Part shown: positions 47,851-58,975 of the stretch, piece after piece | Numbering within the stretch: position 1 is the first letter of the stretch | Layout of the letters: each line of letters begins with the position of its first letter | Assembly (NCBI RefSeq): GCF_000376385.1 | Contig: NZ_AQWN01000012.1 | Location: 1-64,000 of the forward strand | Source of the DNA: Desulfurispora thermophila DSM 16022 | GTDB taxonomy: Bacteria > Bacillota > Desulfotomaculia > Desulfotomaculales > Desulfurisporaceae | Length of the DNA: 64,000 nt | Reading direction: 5' to 3' | The notes under the pieces: generated by a model | Database searches by the model: none | The model's input: only the letters and a program-made list of their open reading frames with translations | Told to the model about the DNA's origin: nothing | Translations under genes and position numbers: made by a program

Positions 47851-49096
47851 AAGCCACTCTTTGGGGTGCTAATACCATCGGCCGCAGGTAGTCCACCATT
47901 AGGGGCAGCTTGCGCCCATTGGTAAACCCGCCGTTTACGGACTTATCCAGGATGCCACTGGCTCCCAATACGTCGCGGTGGATGCCTGTGAACCCGCAAG
48001 AAGCATTACCGCACCGGTACACGCGCCCAGTTTGTTTGGTATATTCCCCGCATACCGGGCAGGTGCCGGAGGTGCCGCGCTCATCCACCGGTATCAGTTC
48101 AATGCCGTGACGCTTGAGCTTGTATTCCAACATGTCACGCAACTTGCCGAAGGCCCACTGGCTTATACGTTGGTTATGCTTTTTACCGCAGTCCTTTTTG
48201 CGCACGCCTTCCGGGTTGCCGATATAGACCGTTTTGACGTTCCTTTCCATACACCAGCGGACGGCGTTGGTAGATATGTTGTGCAGGATGTGCTCTATCC
48301 GTCGCTCAATCCAGTTGAGGAAACGGTATTTTTTAACCAGCAATCGCCTACGTTTCCGGGAACCTTTCTTTGTTTTGGAAATGGCCCGCTGATATTTGCA
48401 CAATTCCTTGTTTCTCAACCGGTTGAGTGACCGGAGCAGCCTGCCGCTGATCACTAAAGCATCATTGCCCTCGGTAATAGTTATGGCATGCACTTCGCCC
48501 GGGTCAATGGCCGCGGTAACGTCGCCCCGGACTTTTGTCAGGGCCGGTTTTTCCACCGTTACGTGCAGCCAATATTGATTGCGGCGCCAGACCAGTTGCG
48601 CCTGATGGATTACGGCGCCGGCAAGCCTTTCCGGCAGTTTTACCATCAGCGGTTCTGCGCCCCGGCCGTTGGAAAGCCTCAGTGTCCGTCCCATATGGGT
48701 GATGGCTGATTCTTTCCAGGTGACTGTGAAAAACCTTTTCCGCCGGTAGGGATATTTCCATGCGGTGCCGCCCTGTTTGTGCAATTCAGCAGTGCGCTCA
48801 CAGCATTCGAAATAGGTTTCTACCACGGCTTGTACCGATTGGGAATGGATGTCGTATTTGCCTTTGAGCAGGCTTTTGATTGCGCCTTCTTTCAGCCAGT
48901 AATGATGCCTGCCGTATACCGTGCGGTGAATGTTGCAGGTAGCGTTCCAGACTTTGGCCGCTTCCATTTGCAGATTGCGGGCCAAATTGATTTGCTCCTG
49001 GTTAAGGTGCAGGGGAAACTTTTCCACCAGAATGTCCACGGATTGCTCGATGGTCCGTTTTAGTTTCTTGACCGCATTGTTTTTGCATCGACTCAT
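47849..49096 (-). CDS. tnpB: TnpB-family RNA-guided nuclease of the IS element
   Basis: The 415-residue TnpB has the RuvC-like catalytic residues visible: AAIDPGEVHAITI (Asp), VYIGNPEGV (acidic/neighbouring strand), and the C-terminal zinc ribbon CPVCGE...YRCGNASCGF followed by HRDVLGASGI (last Asp). The Glu of RuvC motif II appears to be in the GNPEGV strand. It looks intact, so it may still be active as an omega-RNA-guided nuclease. ATG at 49096 follows GGAGGTGAAA. The upstream tnpA is deleted. Confidence 0.88.
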   Translation of the reverse strand: MSRCKNNAVKKLKRTIEQSVDILVEKFPLHLNQEQINLARNLQMEAAKVWNATCNIHRTVYGRHHYWLKEGAIKSLLKGKYDIHSQSVQAVVETYFECCERTAELHKQGGTAWKYPYRRKRFFTVTWKESAITHMGRTLRLSNGRGAEPLMVKLPERLAGAVIHQAQLVWRRNQYWLHVTVEKPALTKVRGDVTAAIDPGEVHAITITEGNDALVISGRLLRSLNRLRNKELCKYQRAISKTKKGSRKRRRLLVKKYRFLNWIERRIEHILHNISTNAVRWCMERNVKTVYIGNPEGVRKKDCGKKHNQRISQWAFGKLRDMLEYKLKRHGIELIPVDERGTSGTCPVCGEYTKQTGRVYRCGNASCGFTGIHRDVLGASGILDKSVNGGFTNGRKLPLMVDYLRPMVLAPQRVA

Positions 49097-49102
49097 TCGG
49101 TT

Positions 49103-49220
49103 TCACCTCCCTCCGGGGTGATTTTTGGGCTTCGATGTATTTGCGAATAGTCTCGGCGCTTACGTTGCCGGCGGTGCCAATATTGATGTTGTAGACGCAG
49201 TGGTTTGTTTTTTCTTCCAT
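49103..49220 (-). pseudogene. Internally deleted tnpA (IS200-type Y1 transposase)
   Basis: The frame begins MEEKTNHCVYNIN, the canonical TnpA N terminus, then jumps directly to IGTAGNVSAETIRKYIEAQK, which resembles the TnpA C-terminal end. The HUH motif and catalytic tyrosine region are lost in a deletion of roughly 100 codons. A TATAAT-like promoter lies just upstream. Confidence 0.75.
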
Positions 49221-49378
49221 ACTTCAATTATACCATAAGAGCAAATGTTTGGGCATATTTTTATCGCCCTGTCGGGCGATGCCTCTTTCATCCCACCCCA
49301 CAAGGGGGTGGGTTTTCAGAGGCTGTTTCTATAAAAATATATATAAAAACACTGATAAATATATTAATATGGCATATA

Positions 49379-49422
49379 ATATTATCAGGAATCTCCTGAT
49401 GAAAGAAAGGATCTGATAATAT
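49379..49422. promoter_or_regulatory. Inverted repeats over the antitoxin start
   Basis: ATATTATCAG (49379-49388) pairs with CTGATAATAT (49413-49422), and within it ATCAGGA-ATC-TCCTGAT (49384-49400) is a perfect dyad. They surround the ribosome site and overlap the ATG of the antitoxin gene, as expected of an autoregulatory operator. Confidence 0.5.
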
Positions 49423-49750
49423 GCCGGAAAAAATTACGGTCAGCAGTGTTCTGAATTCCCTTGTGCCAATTTCCCGGTTCAATAAGGGGGAGGCAAACAA
49501 AATCTTCGAAGAGGTTAGAGAAGCAGGCTTTAAGATTGTGTTGAAAAACAACACCCCGGCGTGCATACTCCTAAAGCCTGAGTTGTATGAGCAAATGCTG
49601 GAAACCATCGAGGAATACCGTCTGCTGCTGGAAGCCGAAAGACGGATGGAGAACGCAAAACCGGAGGACTTTATCCCGCAGGAGAAAGTTTTATCTGAGC
49701 TTGGCATAAATAAAGCGGATTTAGATAATACAGATTTGGAGATAGAGTAG
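49421..49750 (+). CDS. Orphan Phd/YefM-like antitoxin
   Basis: The 109-residue protein resembles Phd/YefM antitoxins: ISRFNKGEANKIFEEV, FKIVLKNNTPACILLKPELYEQML, then an acidic C-terminal tail. No toxin frame follows; the next codons after 49750 end after about 11 residues, then a terminator. It is either solitary or a relic of a toxin pair that lost its toxin beside the insertion element. Confidence 0.75.
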   Translation: MPEKITVSSVLNSLVPISRFNKGEANKIFEEVREAGFKIVLKNNTPACILLKPELYEQMLETIEEYRLLLEAERRMENAKPEDFIPQEKVLSELGINKADLDNTDLEIE

Positions 49751-49786
49751 CTTATGTGGTTTGAAAGTGGTAAAGGTTTAAATGCG

Positions 49787-49822
49787 TAGCCCCTTGCACT
49801 GCGGCAACAGTCCAAGGGGCTA
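49787..49822 (+). terminator. Terminator after the orphan antitoxin
   Basis: TAGCCCCTTG pairs with CAAGGGGCTA, followed by TAATTTTA. A second hairpin (GATACCTCG/CGAGGTATC, 49836-49858) lies between it and the convergent clpB. Confidence 0.7.
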
Positions 49823-49918
49823 TAATTTTATACCTCGATACCTCGGCATGGCGAGGTATCACGAGCCGTTCTGGTTACCAGTATGCCCACTTTTATTGGG
49901 GACAACTGTGATAGTATC

Positions 49919-52528
49919 TCAGGCTCCGCCCTTTGCCGCCCGCACCACCACCCGGCCGTCCTGCACACCTATGTGCACGCGGCTGCCGGGTGTGGCCTCG
50001 CCGGCCACCAGCAGGCGGCTTAAAGGCGTTTCCACGGCCTGTTGCACCAGCCGCTTTAAGGGCCGGGCGCCGAAGCCCGGGTCGTAGCCCTGGTTGGCCA
50101 AAAAGGTCAGGGCTTCGTCCGACCAGGTGAGGGTGAGGTCGGCGCTTTCCTTGATGCGGGCGGCCAGGCGCTCCAGCACCAGGGCGGTGATCTGGCGCAT
50201 GTGCTCCAGGCTCAGGGCGTGGAAGACCACCACTTCGTCCACCCGGTTTAAGAATTCGGGCCGGAACTGGCGGCGCAGCAGCTGCATCACCGCTTCCTTC
50301 ATGGCGGTGTAATCCTGCACGCCGCGCCGGGCGAAGTCCAGGATTTCCTGGCTGCCGATGTTGGAGGTCATGATGATCACCGTGTTCTTGAAGTCCACCG
50401 TGCGCCCCTTGCCGTCGGTGAGCCGCCCGTCGTCCAGGATCTGCAGCATAATATTGAACACATCGGGGTGGGCCTTTTCTATTTCGTCAAAGAGCACCAC
50501 GCTGTAGGGGCGGCGGCGCACCGCTTCGGTGAGCTGGCCGCCTTCGTCGTAGCCCACATAGCCGGGCGGGGCGCCAATCAGCCGGGCTACGGCGTGTTTT
50601 TCCATGTATTCCGACATGTCCAGGCGGATCATGTTGCGTTCGTCGTCAAAGAGGGCCTGGGCCAGGGTGCGAGCCAGTTCGGTTTTGCCCACGCCGGTGG
50701 GCCCCAGGAAGATGAAACTGCCGATGGGGCGGTTGGGGTCCTTGATGCCGGCCCGCGCCCGCAGTACGGCGTCGGCCACGGCTTTGACGGCCTGGTCCTG
50801 GCCGATCACCCGCTCGTGCAGCACTTCCTCCAGGCGGAGCAGTTTTTGCTTTTCGCCCTCCATGAGGCGGCTGACCGGGATGCCGGTCCAGCGGCTGACC
50901 ACGGCGGCAATCTCGGCTTCGTCCACTTCTTCCTTCAGCAACATGTTGTGCTTCTGCTTGCCGGCCAGGCGCTCTTCCTCGGCTTTGAGGCGGCGCTCCA
51001 GGTCGTGCAGGCGGCCGTATTTGAGCTCGGCCATGCGGTTTAGGTCGTATTCCCGCTCGGCCTTTTCAATTTCCAGCTTGGTGTCCTCGATTTCCTTCTT
51101 CAGCTGGCGCAGGCGGGAGATGGTTTGCTTTTCGGTCTGCCACTGGGCCTGCATGGCCGCGGCGGCGGCTTTCAAATCGGCCAGCTGGGCCTGTAGTTTT
51201 TTCAGCCGCTCCTGGGAGGCCGGGTCGTCCTCTTTCTTCAGGGCGGCCTCTTCAATTTCCAGCTGCATCACCTGGCGGGTGATCTCATCCAGCTCGGCGG
51301 GCAGGCTGTCGATCTCGTTGCGCAGGCGGGCCGCAGCTTCATCCACCAGGTCGATGGCCTTGTCGGGCAGGAAGCGGTCGGAGATGTAGCGGTCCGAGAG
51401 CACGGCGGCCGCCACCAGAGCGCTGTCCTTGATGCGCACGCCGTGGTGCACTTCGTAGCGCTCTTTTAAACCGCGCAGGATGGAAATGGTGTCCTGCACC
51501 GAGGGCGGCTGCACCAGCACGGGCTGGAAGCGCCGTTCCAGGGCGGCGTCCTTTTCGATGTGTTTGCGGTATTCGTCCAGTGTGGTGGCGCCGATGGCCC
51601 GCAACTCGCCCCGGGCCAGCATGGGCTTTAGGAGGTTGCCGGCGTCCATGGCCCCTTCGGCCGCGCCGGCTCCCACCACGGTGTGCAGTTCGTCGATGAA
51701 CAGGATGATGCGCCCTTCGGACTGCTGCACTTCTTTGAGCACGGCTTTGAGGCGCTCCTCAAATTCGCCCCGGTATTTGGCGCCGGCAATCAGGGCGCCC
51801 ATGTCCAGGGCGATGATGCGCTTGTTTTTCAGCCCCTCGGGCACGTCGCCGGCCACAATGCGCCGGGCCAGGCCCTCCACAATGGCGGTTTTGCCCACGC
51901 CGGGCTCGCCGATGAGCACCGGGTTGTTTTTGGTGCGGCGGGAGAGTATCTCCATGGTGCGGCGGATTTCCTCGTCCCGGCCGATCACCGGGTCCAGTTT
52001 GCCGGCGGCGGCCAGCTGGGTGAGATCGCGGCCGTATTTTTCCAGGGCTTCGTAGGTTTCCTCCGGGTTGTCGCTGGTGACGCGCTGGTTGCCCCGCACG
52101 GCGCGCAGGGCCTGCAGGATGCCGTCGCGGCGGGCGCCGGCGGCGGCCAGCGCTTCTTTTAGTTCGGGTTCGCCTTCATCTAGAAGGGCCAGCAGCAGGT
52201 GCTCGGTGCTGATGTACTGGTCCTTCATCTCGCGGGCTTCTTTTTCCGCCCGGGCCAGGACGCGGGCCAGGGCTGGGCTTAAGTGCAGTCCCCCGCCCGC
52301 GCCGTGCACGGCGGGCTGGCGGGAGAGCAGCGCGCGGGTTTTATGCAAAAGGCCGTCCGGGTCGCCCCCGGCCTGCTGCAGCAGGCGCGGCACCAGCCCG
52401 CCCTCCTGTTCCAAAAGGGCTAAAAGCAGGTGTTTGCCGGTGAGTTCCTGGTGGTGTTTTTCCAGGGCCAGGTTCTGGGCGGCCATGATGGCCTCGCGGG
52501 ATTTCTGGGTGTAGCGGTTAAGGTCCAT
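49919..52528 (-). CDS. clpB: ATP-dependent chaperone ClpB
   Basis: This hexameric AAA+ disaggregase works with DnaK/DnaJ. The 869 residues hold the N-domain double Clp repeat, NBD1 with Walker [14 protein letters not shown], the ClpB-specific coiled-coil middle domain (about 410-520), and NBD2 with Walker [14 protein letters not shown]. The middle domain and size separate it from ClpC/ClpA. It is 46 bp downstream of the dnaJ-like gene, so dnaK-dnaJ-clpB form a chaperone operon. Confidence 0.97.
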   Translation of the reverse strand: MDLNRYTQKSREAIMAAQNLALEKHHQELTGKHLLLALLEQEGGLVPRLLQQAGGDPDGLLHKTRALLSRQPAVHGAGGGLHLSPALARVLARAEKEAREMKDQYISTEHLLLALLDEGEPELKEALAAAGARRDGILQALRAVRGNQRVTSDNPEETYEALEKYGRDLTQLAAAGKLDPVIGRDEEIRRTMEILSRRTKNNPVLIGEPGVGKTAIVEGLARRIVAGDVPEGLKNKRIIALDMGALIAGAKYRGEFEERLKAVLKEVQQSEGRIILFIDELHTVVGAGAAEGAMDAGNLLKPMLARGELRAIGATTLDEYRKHIEKDAALERRFQPVLVQPPSVQDTISILRGLKERYEVHHGVRIKDSALVAAAVLSDRYISDRFLPDKAIDLVDEAAARLRNEIDSLPAELDEITRQVMQLEIEEAALKKEDDPASQERLKKLQAQLADLKAAAAAMQAQWQTEKQTISRLRQLKKEIEDTKLEIEKAEREYDLNRMAELKYGRLHDLERRLKAEEERLAGKQKHNMLLKEEVDEAEIAAVVSRWTGIPVSRLMEGEKQKLLRLEEVLHERVIGQDQAVKAVADAVLRARAGIKDPNRPIGSFIFLGPTGVGKTELARTLAQALFDDERNMIRLDMSEYMEKHAVARLIGAPPGYVGYDEGGQLTEAVRRRPYSVVLFDEIEKAHPDVFNIMLQILDDGRLTDGKGRTVDFKNTVIIMTSNIGSQEILDFARRGVQDYTAMKEAVMQLLRRQFRPEFLNRVDEVVVFHALSLEHMRQITALVLERLAARIKESADLTLTWSDEALTFLANQGYDPGFGARPLKRLVQQAVETPLSRLLVAGEATPGSRVHIGVQDGRVVVRAAKGGA

Positions 52529-52574
52529 TATATTGCCCCCCTTTCGCTATTGCTGATTTGCGTTCATTTTGTGG

Positions 52575-53585
52575 CTATCTTCTGCCCAGGCGCAATTTGG
52601 CCAGTTGCCTGTACAGTTCCCGTTCTTCCTCCGAGAGGTGTGCGGGCAGGTCAATGGCTATCTGCACGTACTGGTCACCCCGGCCGCCGCCCTTGATGGG
52701 CCAGCCCTTGCCCTTCAGGCGCAGCTTTTTGCCGCTGCGCATGCCGGGCGGTACGCTCACGGCGACCGGGCCGTCCAGGGTGGGCACGGTGATCTTGTCG
52801 CCCAGGGCGGCCTGGTCCGGGGTGATGGTAGCCGTGCTGTGGATGTCGCTGCCCTGCAGCTGGAATTGCGGGTGGGGCAGCAGCTTTACTTTTAAGTACA
52901 GGTCGCCGCGCGCACCGCCCGCCGCCCCCTCCCCGCCCTGCCCTTTCAGGCGGATGCGGCTGCCCTCGCTCAAAGCGGGCGGGATTTTCACTTCCAGCGT
53001 TCTGGTCTGGGGCAGGCTGCCCGTGCCGCCGCAGCGCGGGCAGAGGCCGGCTGCCGAAAGGCCGGCGCCGCCGCACTGGGGGCAGGGCTGGGAGGTGTTG
53101 AGCTGGATGGTTTTGCTACCGCCCCGGTAGGCTTCCTCCAGGGTCAGTTCCAGTTCGCTCTCCATGTCCCGGCCGCGCCGCGCCCGGGGGGTGCGGCGGG
53201 TGCGCCGGGCAGCGTTAAAAGCGGCATCCCGGCCGAAGAGCATTTCAAAGAAATCGGAAAAGCCGCTGCCAAAGCCCGTGAAGTCGGCCGGGTCGCCCTG
53301 GTAGAAGAAAAAGTCGCCCATGTCGGGCGGCGGCTGCCACTCCTGGCCGGCCTGCCAGCCCGCGCCCAGCCGGTCGTATTTGGCGCGCTTTTCCGGGTCA
53401 CTGAGCACTTCGTAGGCTTCGTTGATCTGCTTGAATTTTTCTTCGGCCTGTTGTTTTTCCTTGGGGTCGGTGAACAGGTCGGGGTGGTACTGGCGGGCCA
53501 GCTTGCGGTAGGCGGCTTTGATCTCCTTGTCGCTGGCGCCGCGCTCCACGCCCAGTATTTGATAGTAGTCCTGAAATGCCGGCAT
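52575..53585 (-). CDS. DnaJ/CbpA-like co-chaperone with half zinc finger
   Basis: The 336 residues begin with a J domain ([33 protein letters not shown] intact). A linker with Phe/Gly/Asp follows, then the C-terminal substrate-binding domain. Only two of the four CxxCxGxG repeats of a true DnaJ zinc finger remain ([16 protein letters not shown]), intermediate between DnaJ and CbpA. It stimulates DnaK ATPase. It lies 266 bp after dnaK; that gap (53586-53851) is GC-rich with no gene I can support. Confidence 0.9.
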   Translation of the reverse strand: MPAFQDYYQILGVERGASDKEIKAAYRKLARQYHPDLFTDPKEKQQAEEKFKQINEAYEVLSDPEKRAKYDRLGAGWQAGQEWQPPPDMGDFFFYQGDPADFTGFGSGFSDFFEMLFGRDAAFNAARRTRRTPRARRGRDMESELELTLEEAYRGGSKTIQLNTSQPCPQCGGAGLSAAGLCPRCGGTGSLPQTRTLEVKIPPALSEGSRIRLKGQGGEGAAGGARGDLYLKVKLLPHPQFQLQGSDIHSTATITPDQAALGDKITVPTLDGPVAVSVPPGMRSGKKLRLKGKGWPIKGGGRGDQYVQIAIDLPAHLSEEERELYRQLAKLRLGRR

Positions 53586-53851
53586 GTGGTTTCACCACCT
53601 TTGTGTTTGCCAAAAGCCAACATTGGGCCGCGTTTTCCCCGCTCGCCCGAACTCCGCGCCGGGTAGCACTGGCGGCTCGGCTGCGGGCGGGCCGGGCCGC
53701 CCCGGATTCGACATCCTGTCTCAACCGGGGCTGGCGCGGACATCCTATCCGCGCCTCCCGGCCCGCTTCCGCATCCTCGCCGAGTGCTACGGCCGGCTCT
53801 CCGTACGGGCTCGCTCAGGAAAATCGCGGCCGGTCAACGCTTGTGCTGCCA

Positions 53852-55753
<1,902 letters not shown>

Positions 55754-55887
55754 TGTCCAGACCTCCTTTGAATAATTTGATACTGGTTTGGTTGTCCCGG
55801 ACCGGTGTTTTTTCTCCGGCTTTTTTATTGATTAGGGAAATTTCACCTTATTAGTATTGCCCGGAAACTGCCGGCCCATAATCTGAT

Positions 55888-55904
55888 ATTGACTATCCTT
55901 GACT
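55888..55904 (-). promoter_or_regulatory. CtsR-like operator upstream of dnaK
   Basis: On the minus strand AGTCAAG-GAT-AGTCAAT is a heptamer direct repeat with 10-bp period, the layout of CtsR boxes (RGTCAAA-NAN-RGTCAAA). CtsR controls clpB/dnaK-type genes in Firmicutes. The last base of each heptamer deviates, so binding is uncertain. Confidence 0.5.
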
Positions 55905-56100
55905 ATAATATTGGACTGTTTTTTGTTGGAAGGCAAGAACCGAATTTATTGATAGTCACTTAAATTTGCTGGTTATGGTGCGTTATCAGAAAATATAATG
56001 TTGTATTTGATAAAATTGTTAACTTTCAATTGCCAGCACCCAAAACTAATAAATACAATCGCGCCGGATCGCTTGAATAAAGAGAAATTGATAAAAGAAA

Positions 56101-56120
56101 GGGCTGCCGCAGGGCAGCCC
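56101..56120 (-). terminator. Terminator after the AhpD-like gene
   Basis: GGGCTGCC/GGGCAGCCC hairpin. On the minus strand it is followed by TTTCTTTTA. Confidence 0.6.
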
Positions 56121-56196
56121 GAAGGAAAAAAATGCTTGTATGTAGCTTTAATACTCCAGTCACTAGCTTTGGGCCGGGCGGGCTAAACTATTTCGT

Positions 56197-56520
56197 CTAC
56201 TCCTCCCCCAGCAGTTTGAGCACCTCGGTGGAATAGGCCACGGCCGGGCCGCCGCCCATGAGCATGGCCACGCTGGCCGCTTCCAGGATTTCCTGCCGGC
56301 TGGCCCCCAGCTCTTTGGCCCGCTTGACGTGGTGGGCGATGCAGTAGGAGCAGCGGACGGCTACGGCGATGCCCACGGCAATCAGCTCTTTTTGTTTGGC
56401 GGAAAGGACGCCGTCTTTGATCACCGCACCGTGCAATTGCATAAAGCCCTTCATTACCTCAGGCAGTTCCCGCGCCAGCTGCATTTCCAGACTGGGGCTG
56501 TGGTGTTTTTCACAGGACAT
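56197..56520 (-). CDS. Carboxymuconolactone decarboxylase/AhpD-family protein
   Basis: The 107-residue all-helical protein has the CMD/AhpD redox motif (VAVRCSYCIAHHVKRAKELG), with CxxC followed by His. Such small proteins are peroxidase partners or thiol-redox proteins rather than true decarboxylases. It ends with ASVAMLMGGGPAVAYSTEVL. ATG at 56520 follows GAGG. It appears to be transcribed alone on the minus strand. Confidence 0.88.
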   Translation of the reverse strand: MSCEKHHSPSLEMQLARELPEVMKGFMQLHGAVIKDGVLSAKQKELIAVGIAVAVRCSYCIAHHVKRAKELGASRQEILEAASVAMLMGGGPAVAYSTEVLKLLGEE

Positions 56521-56619
56521 GGGTTTTACCTCCTCGCATGTATTATTTCTTCTTTCTGCAAGATTCCCCGCATGGCGATATAATATCCTTTTCTCAATAA
56601 TCTCCTGCCGTTTTTCTGC

Positions 56620-57072
56620 TCAAAGCTCTTTAAGCCACCGCACATATTTCCTGCGGCCATTTAGCTGGTTTATTAATTTTTCATCGCACGTCCAGTATTC
56701 GCACATCTCTCCAGTTCTTTCCGTCACCACTTCAGCAACAGCGAGGAATGACGCATCGTACAGAGTAGGCAAATCGAAATAGCGACTGATTTTCCATGCT
56801 TGCTCCATTACCGCATCGTCCGACAAATACTCAATCCCCGGGAAATTCCTGAACTCAAGCCACAGATCGTTCGCCTCCTGTACGGTCAGTTTGTTTACCC
56901 TGCGCATCTTTCTGAGAACACTACCCACTTCTGCCCAGGCAAACGCCGGGAGAACAATAAGCTGTCCACTGAGAACCACCTTGTCCAGTAAAGCCAGTGC
57001 TTTGTCTGTATCCTCTTCTTCCACCAGGGTTTTCACCAGTACGGATGTGTCCAAACATATATATCTACTCAT
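56620..57072 (-). CDS. vapC: PIN-domain ribonuclease toxin, VapC-like
   Basis: The 150-residue PIN domain has the N-terminal CLDTSVLVKTL (first Asp), a mid-protein acidic residue in AFAWAEVGSVLRK, and the C-terminal YDASFLAVAE with a downstream WTCDEKL. This supplies the usual acidic quartet. It overlaps the antitoxin gene by 8 bp and is probably cotranscribed with it. Confidence 0.88.
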   Translation of the reverse strand: MSRYICLDTSVLVKTLVEEEDTDKALALLDKVVLSGQLIVLPAFAWAEVGSVLRKMRRVNKLTVQEANDLWLEFRNFPGIEYLSDDAVMEQAWKISRYFDLPTLYDASFLAVAEVVTERTGEMCEYWTCDEKLINQLNGRRKYVRWLKEL

Positions 57073-57370
57073 GGCGTCCCGGTCTTTCTCTCAACTCCCG
57101 TACAATTTGAGTAGAATCGCTCCACTTTCCTCTTCTGGCAATTTTAGCCCTGAGTTGAGCTATTTTTCCCAGGCGTTCTATTCTGGCTTTTTTTAACATT
57201 TCTAATTCAGATCCGCTTGCCTTTTGCATATTCTCGAACGTTTCTGCATCGATCAAATACGCTACAGGCCTGGAACGCTGCAAGATGGCAACCGGCTCTC
57301 TGGTTTTACTTATTTCCAGTAAAACTTTGCGTATGCTTACTCTCAGATCGGTTACATTCACCATGCGCAT
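57065..57370 (-). CDS. Phd/YefM-type antitoxin partner of the PIN toxin
   Basis: The protein is about 101 residues from the ATG at 57370, chosen because AGGAGTG lies 8 nt upstream. The N-terminal Phd/YefM segment is VNVTDLRVSIRKVLLEISKTREPVAIL. The C-terminal tail is rich in Arg/Lys/Glu. PIN toxins with Phd-type antitoxins are common. Confidence 0.85.
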   Translation of the reverse strand: MRMVNVTDLRVSIRKVLLEISKTREPVAILQRSRPVAYLIDAETFENMQKASGSELEMLKKARIERLGKIAQLRAKIARRGKWSDSTQIVRELRERPGRHE

Positions 57371-57473
57371 TGCATACACTCCTGAATGTAGCATTGAGTG
57401 TATTATAGTATATTATGGAAATGTTTGCAATATTTCTAAGTTCATGGTCAAGCTCTAACAGAAATAATAATAA

Positions 57474-57512
57474 AGCCCGGGGAAGTGCCTTTTTATGGTC
57501 ACTGACCCGGGT
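57474..57512 (-). terminator. Terminator after paaK
   Basis: AACCCGGG pairs with CCCGGGCTT across a loop; on the minus strand TTTATTATTATTT follows. It lies just past the paaK stop. Confidence 0.6.
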
Positions 57513-57524
57513 TTCATTGATATC

Positions 57525-58871
57525 TTACTCCTCCCGCAGATCATACACCCGCTTGCTTTTCTTTTCGCTGCGCGGCAGGCTGCCGCAGGGCACTACCTCT
57601 ACATCCACCAGCACGCCGATGCGCGCTTTGATGTTGCGCCGGCAGCTTTCCGCCACCTGTGCCGGGTCGAAGCCGGCTTCGCCTTCCACTTTCAGCAGCA
57701 TGTTGTCTTTGCCCTGATGGCGGGTGAGGATGATCTGGTATTCGCTGCTGGCTCCCGGCGTCTGGCGCAGCACGTGGTCGATCTGGCCGGGATAGATGTT
57801 TACGCCCTTGATTTTGATCATGTCGTCGGTGCGGCCCAGCACCCGCTGGATGGTGGGGTAGGGACTGCCGCAGGGACAGGGCGCGGGTTCAATGGCCGTG
57901 ATGTCGTGGGTGCGGTAGCGCAAAAGGGGCATGCCCTCCTTGGTCAGGGTGGTGATGACCAGTTCGCCCTGCTGGCCGGGGGGCAGCTGTTTGCCCGTGG
58001 CCGGGTCGATGATCTCAAAAAGCAAGTGGTCATACCAGTAGTGCAGGCCGCGGTGCTGCGGGCAGTCGATGGCGATGCCCGGACCGTAAATCTCGGTCAG
58101 GCCGTAGATGTCGAAGGTTTCGATGCCCAAAAGTTCTTCAATGCGGGCGCGCATTTTTTCGCCCCAGCGCTCCGAGCCGAAAATGCCCTTTTGGAGGGCT
58201 ATTTTATTTTGCAGGCCGCGCCGGGCCACTTCTTCGGCCAGCAGCAGGCCGTAGGAGGAGGTGCCGATGAGCACGGTGCTTTTCAGGTCCACCAGCATTT
58301 CCAGCTGTTTTTCCGTGTTGCCTGGCCCGGTGGGTACGGCCATGGCTCCCAGCCTTTCCACGCCGGCCTGGAAGCCGATGCCGGCCGTCCACAGGCCGTA
58401 GCCCGGCGTGATCTGCACCCGGTCGCGCCTGCCTATCCCGGCCAGGGCCAGGCAGCGGGCCATCATCTCGGCCCAGACGTTTACATCGCCGGCCGTGTAG
58501 GGCACGATGACCGGTTTACCCGTGGTGCCCGAGGAGGAGTGGATGCGTACCACCTGCTCTTCGGGCACGGCCATGAGTCCCAGCGGGTAGGCGTCGCGCA
58601 GTTCGCTCTTGCTGGTGAAGGGCACCCGCTCCAGATCGGCCATGGTCTTGATGCCGGCCGGGTCCACGCCGGCCTGGTCCAGTTTGCGCCGGTAAAAGGG
58701 AGAGCTCAAATACAGGCGGGGGATGAACTGGCGCAGCTGTTGTTCCTGGAAATGGAATATGGCGTCCAGCGCCGGGGGTTTTTCCTGTGAGAGCTGCAGG
58801 GCCATATGGACACCCGATCTGGTGCGCTGTGAGGCCGGGGTGGCTTTCAAGCGCACAGCCGGGCTTTGCAC
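57525..58871 (-). CDS. paaK: Phenylacetate-CoA ligase (aryl-CoA ligase)
   Basis: This adenylate-forming ligase of up to 448 residues has the P-loop-like HSSSGTTGKP, FDIYGLTEIYGPG, RYRTHDITAIEPAPCPCG, and a C-terminal lysine region. Beside ior genes it probably activates arylacetates, or runs in reverse to make ATP from aryl-acetyl-CoA. The start is uncertain: the GTG at 58871 overlaps AAGGAGG, GTG at 58856 is spaced 14 nt from it, and ATG at 58805 lacks a ribosome site. It is 104 bp after iorB. Confidence 0.9.
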   Translation of the reverse strand: MQSPAVRLKATPASQRTRSGVHMALQLSQEKPPALDAIFHFQEQQLRQFIPRLYLSSPFYRRKLDQAGVDPAGIKTMADLERVPFTSKSELRDAYPLGLMAVPEEQVVRIHSSSGTTGKPVIVPYTAGDVNVWAEMMARCLALAGIGRRDRVQITPGYGLWTAGIGFQAGVERLGAMAVPTGPGNTEKQLEMLVDLKSTVLIGTSSYGLLLAEEVARRGLQNKIALQKGIFGSERWGEKMRARIEELLGIETFDIYGLTEIYGPGIAIDCPQHRGLHYWYDHLLFEIIDPATGKQLPPGQQGELVITTLTKEGMPLLRYRTHDITAIEPAPCPCGSPYPTIQRVLGRTDDMIKIKGVNIYPGQIDHVLRQTPGASSEYQIILTRHQGKDNMLLKVEGEAGFDPAQVAESCRRNIKARIGVLVDVEVVPCGSLPRSEKKSKRVYDLREE

Positions 58872-58975
58872 CTCCTTGTGGTGTTTTAACGTCGTGCCCG
58901 GTGTATCTTTCCTGAGCGAGCCCGGTAAATAATTTAAGGTGAGCTAAGGATGCACACTTGTGATTGGTTTGCAGA

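Larger units (their letters stand above)
47685..49323 (-). mobile_element. IS200/IS605-type insertion element with tnpB and defective tnpA
   Basis: The minus-strand element has a left end near 49323. Subterminal hairpins there are CCTCT...AGAGG enclosing CCCACCCC/TGGGGTGGG, and ATCGCCC/GGGCGAT. It has a tnpA remnant and an intact tnpB. The right end is a hairpin (GAAGCCTCCGGG...CCCGGAGGAGG) finishing in TTCAC at about 47685. No terminal inverted repeats or target duplication are expected for this family. Boundaries are approximate. Confidence 0.8.
55754..56196. other. dnaK upstream region
   Basis: No gene is evident in this 443-bp AT-rich stretch. It holds a CtsR-like direct repeat (55888-55904), presumably the dnaK promoter, and a hairpin terminator (56101-56120) for the next gene. 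No CIRCE element (TTAGCACTC-N9-GAGTGCTAA) was found. Confidence 0.6.

Noticed and set aside
55754-56000. CIRCE/HrcA operator upstream of dnaK
   Set aside because: No TTAGCACTC-N9-GAGTGCTAA or close variant was found. The direct repeat present is of CtsR type.
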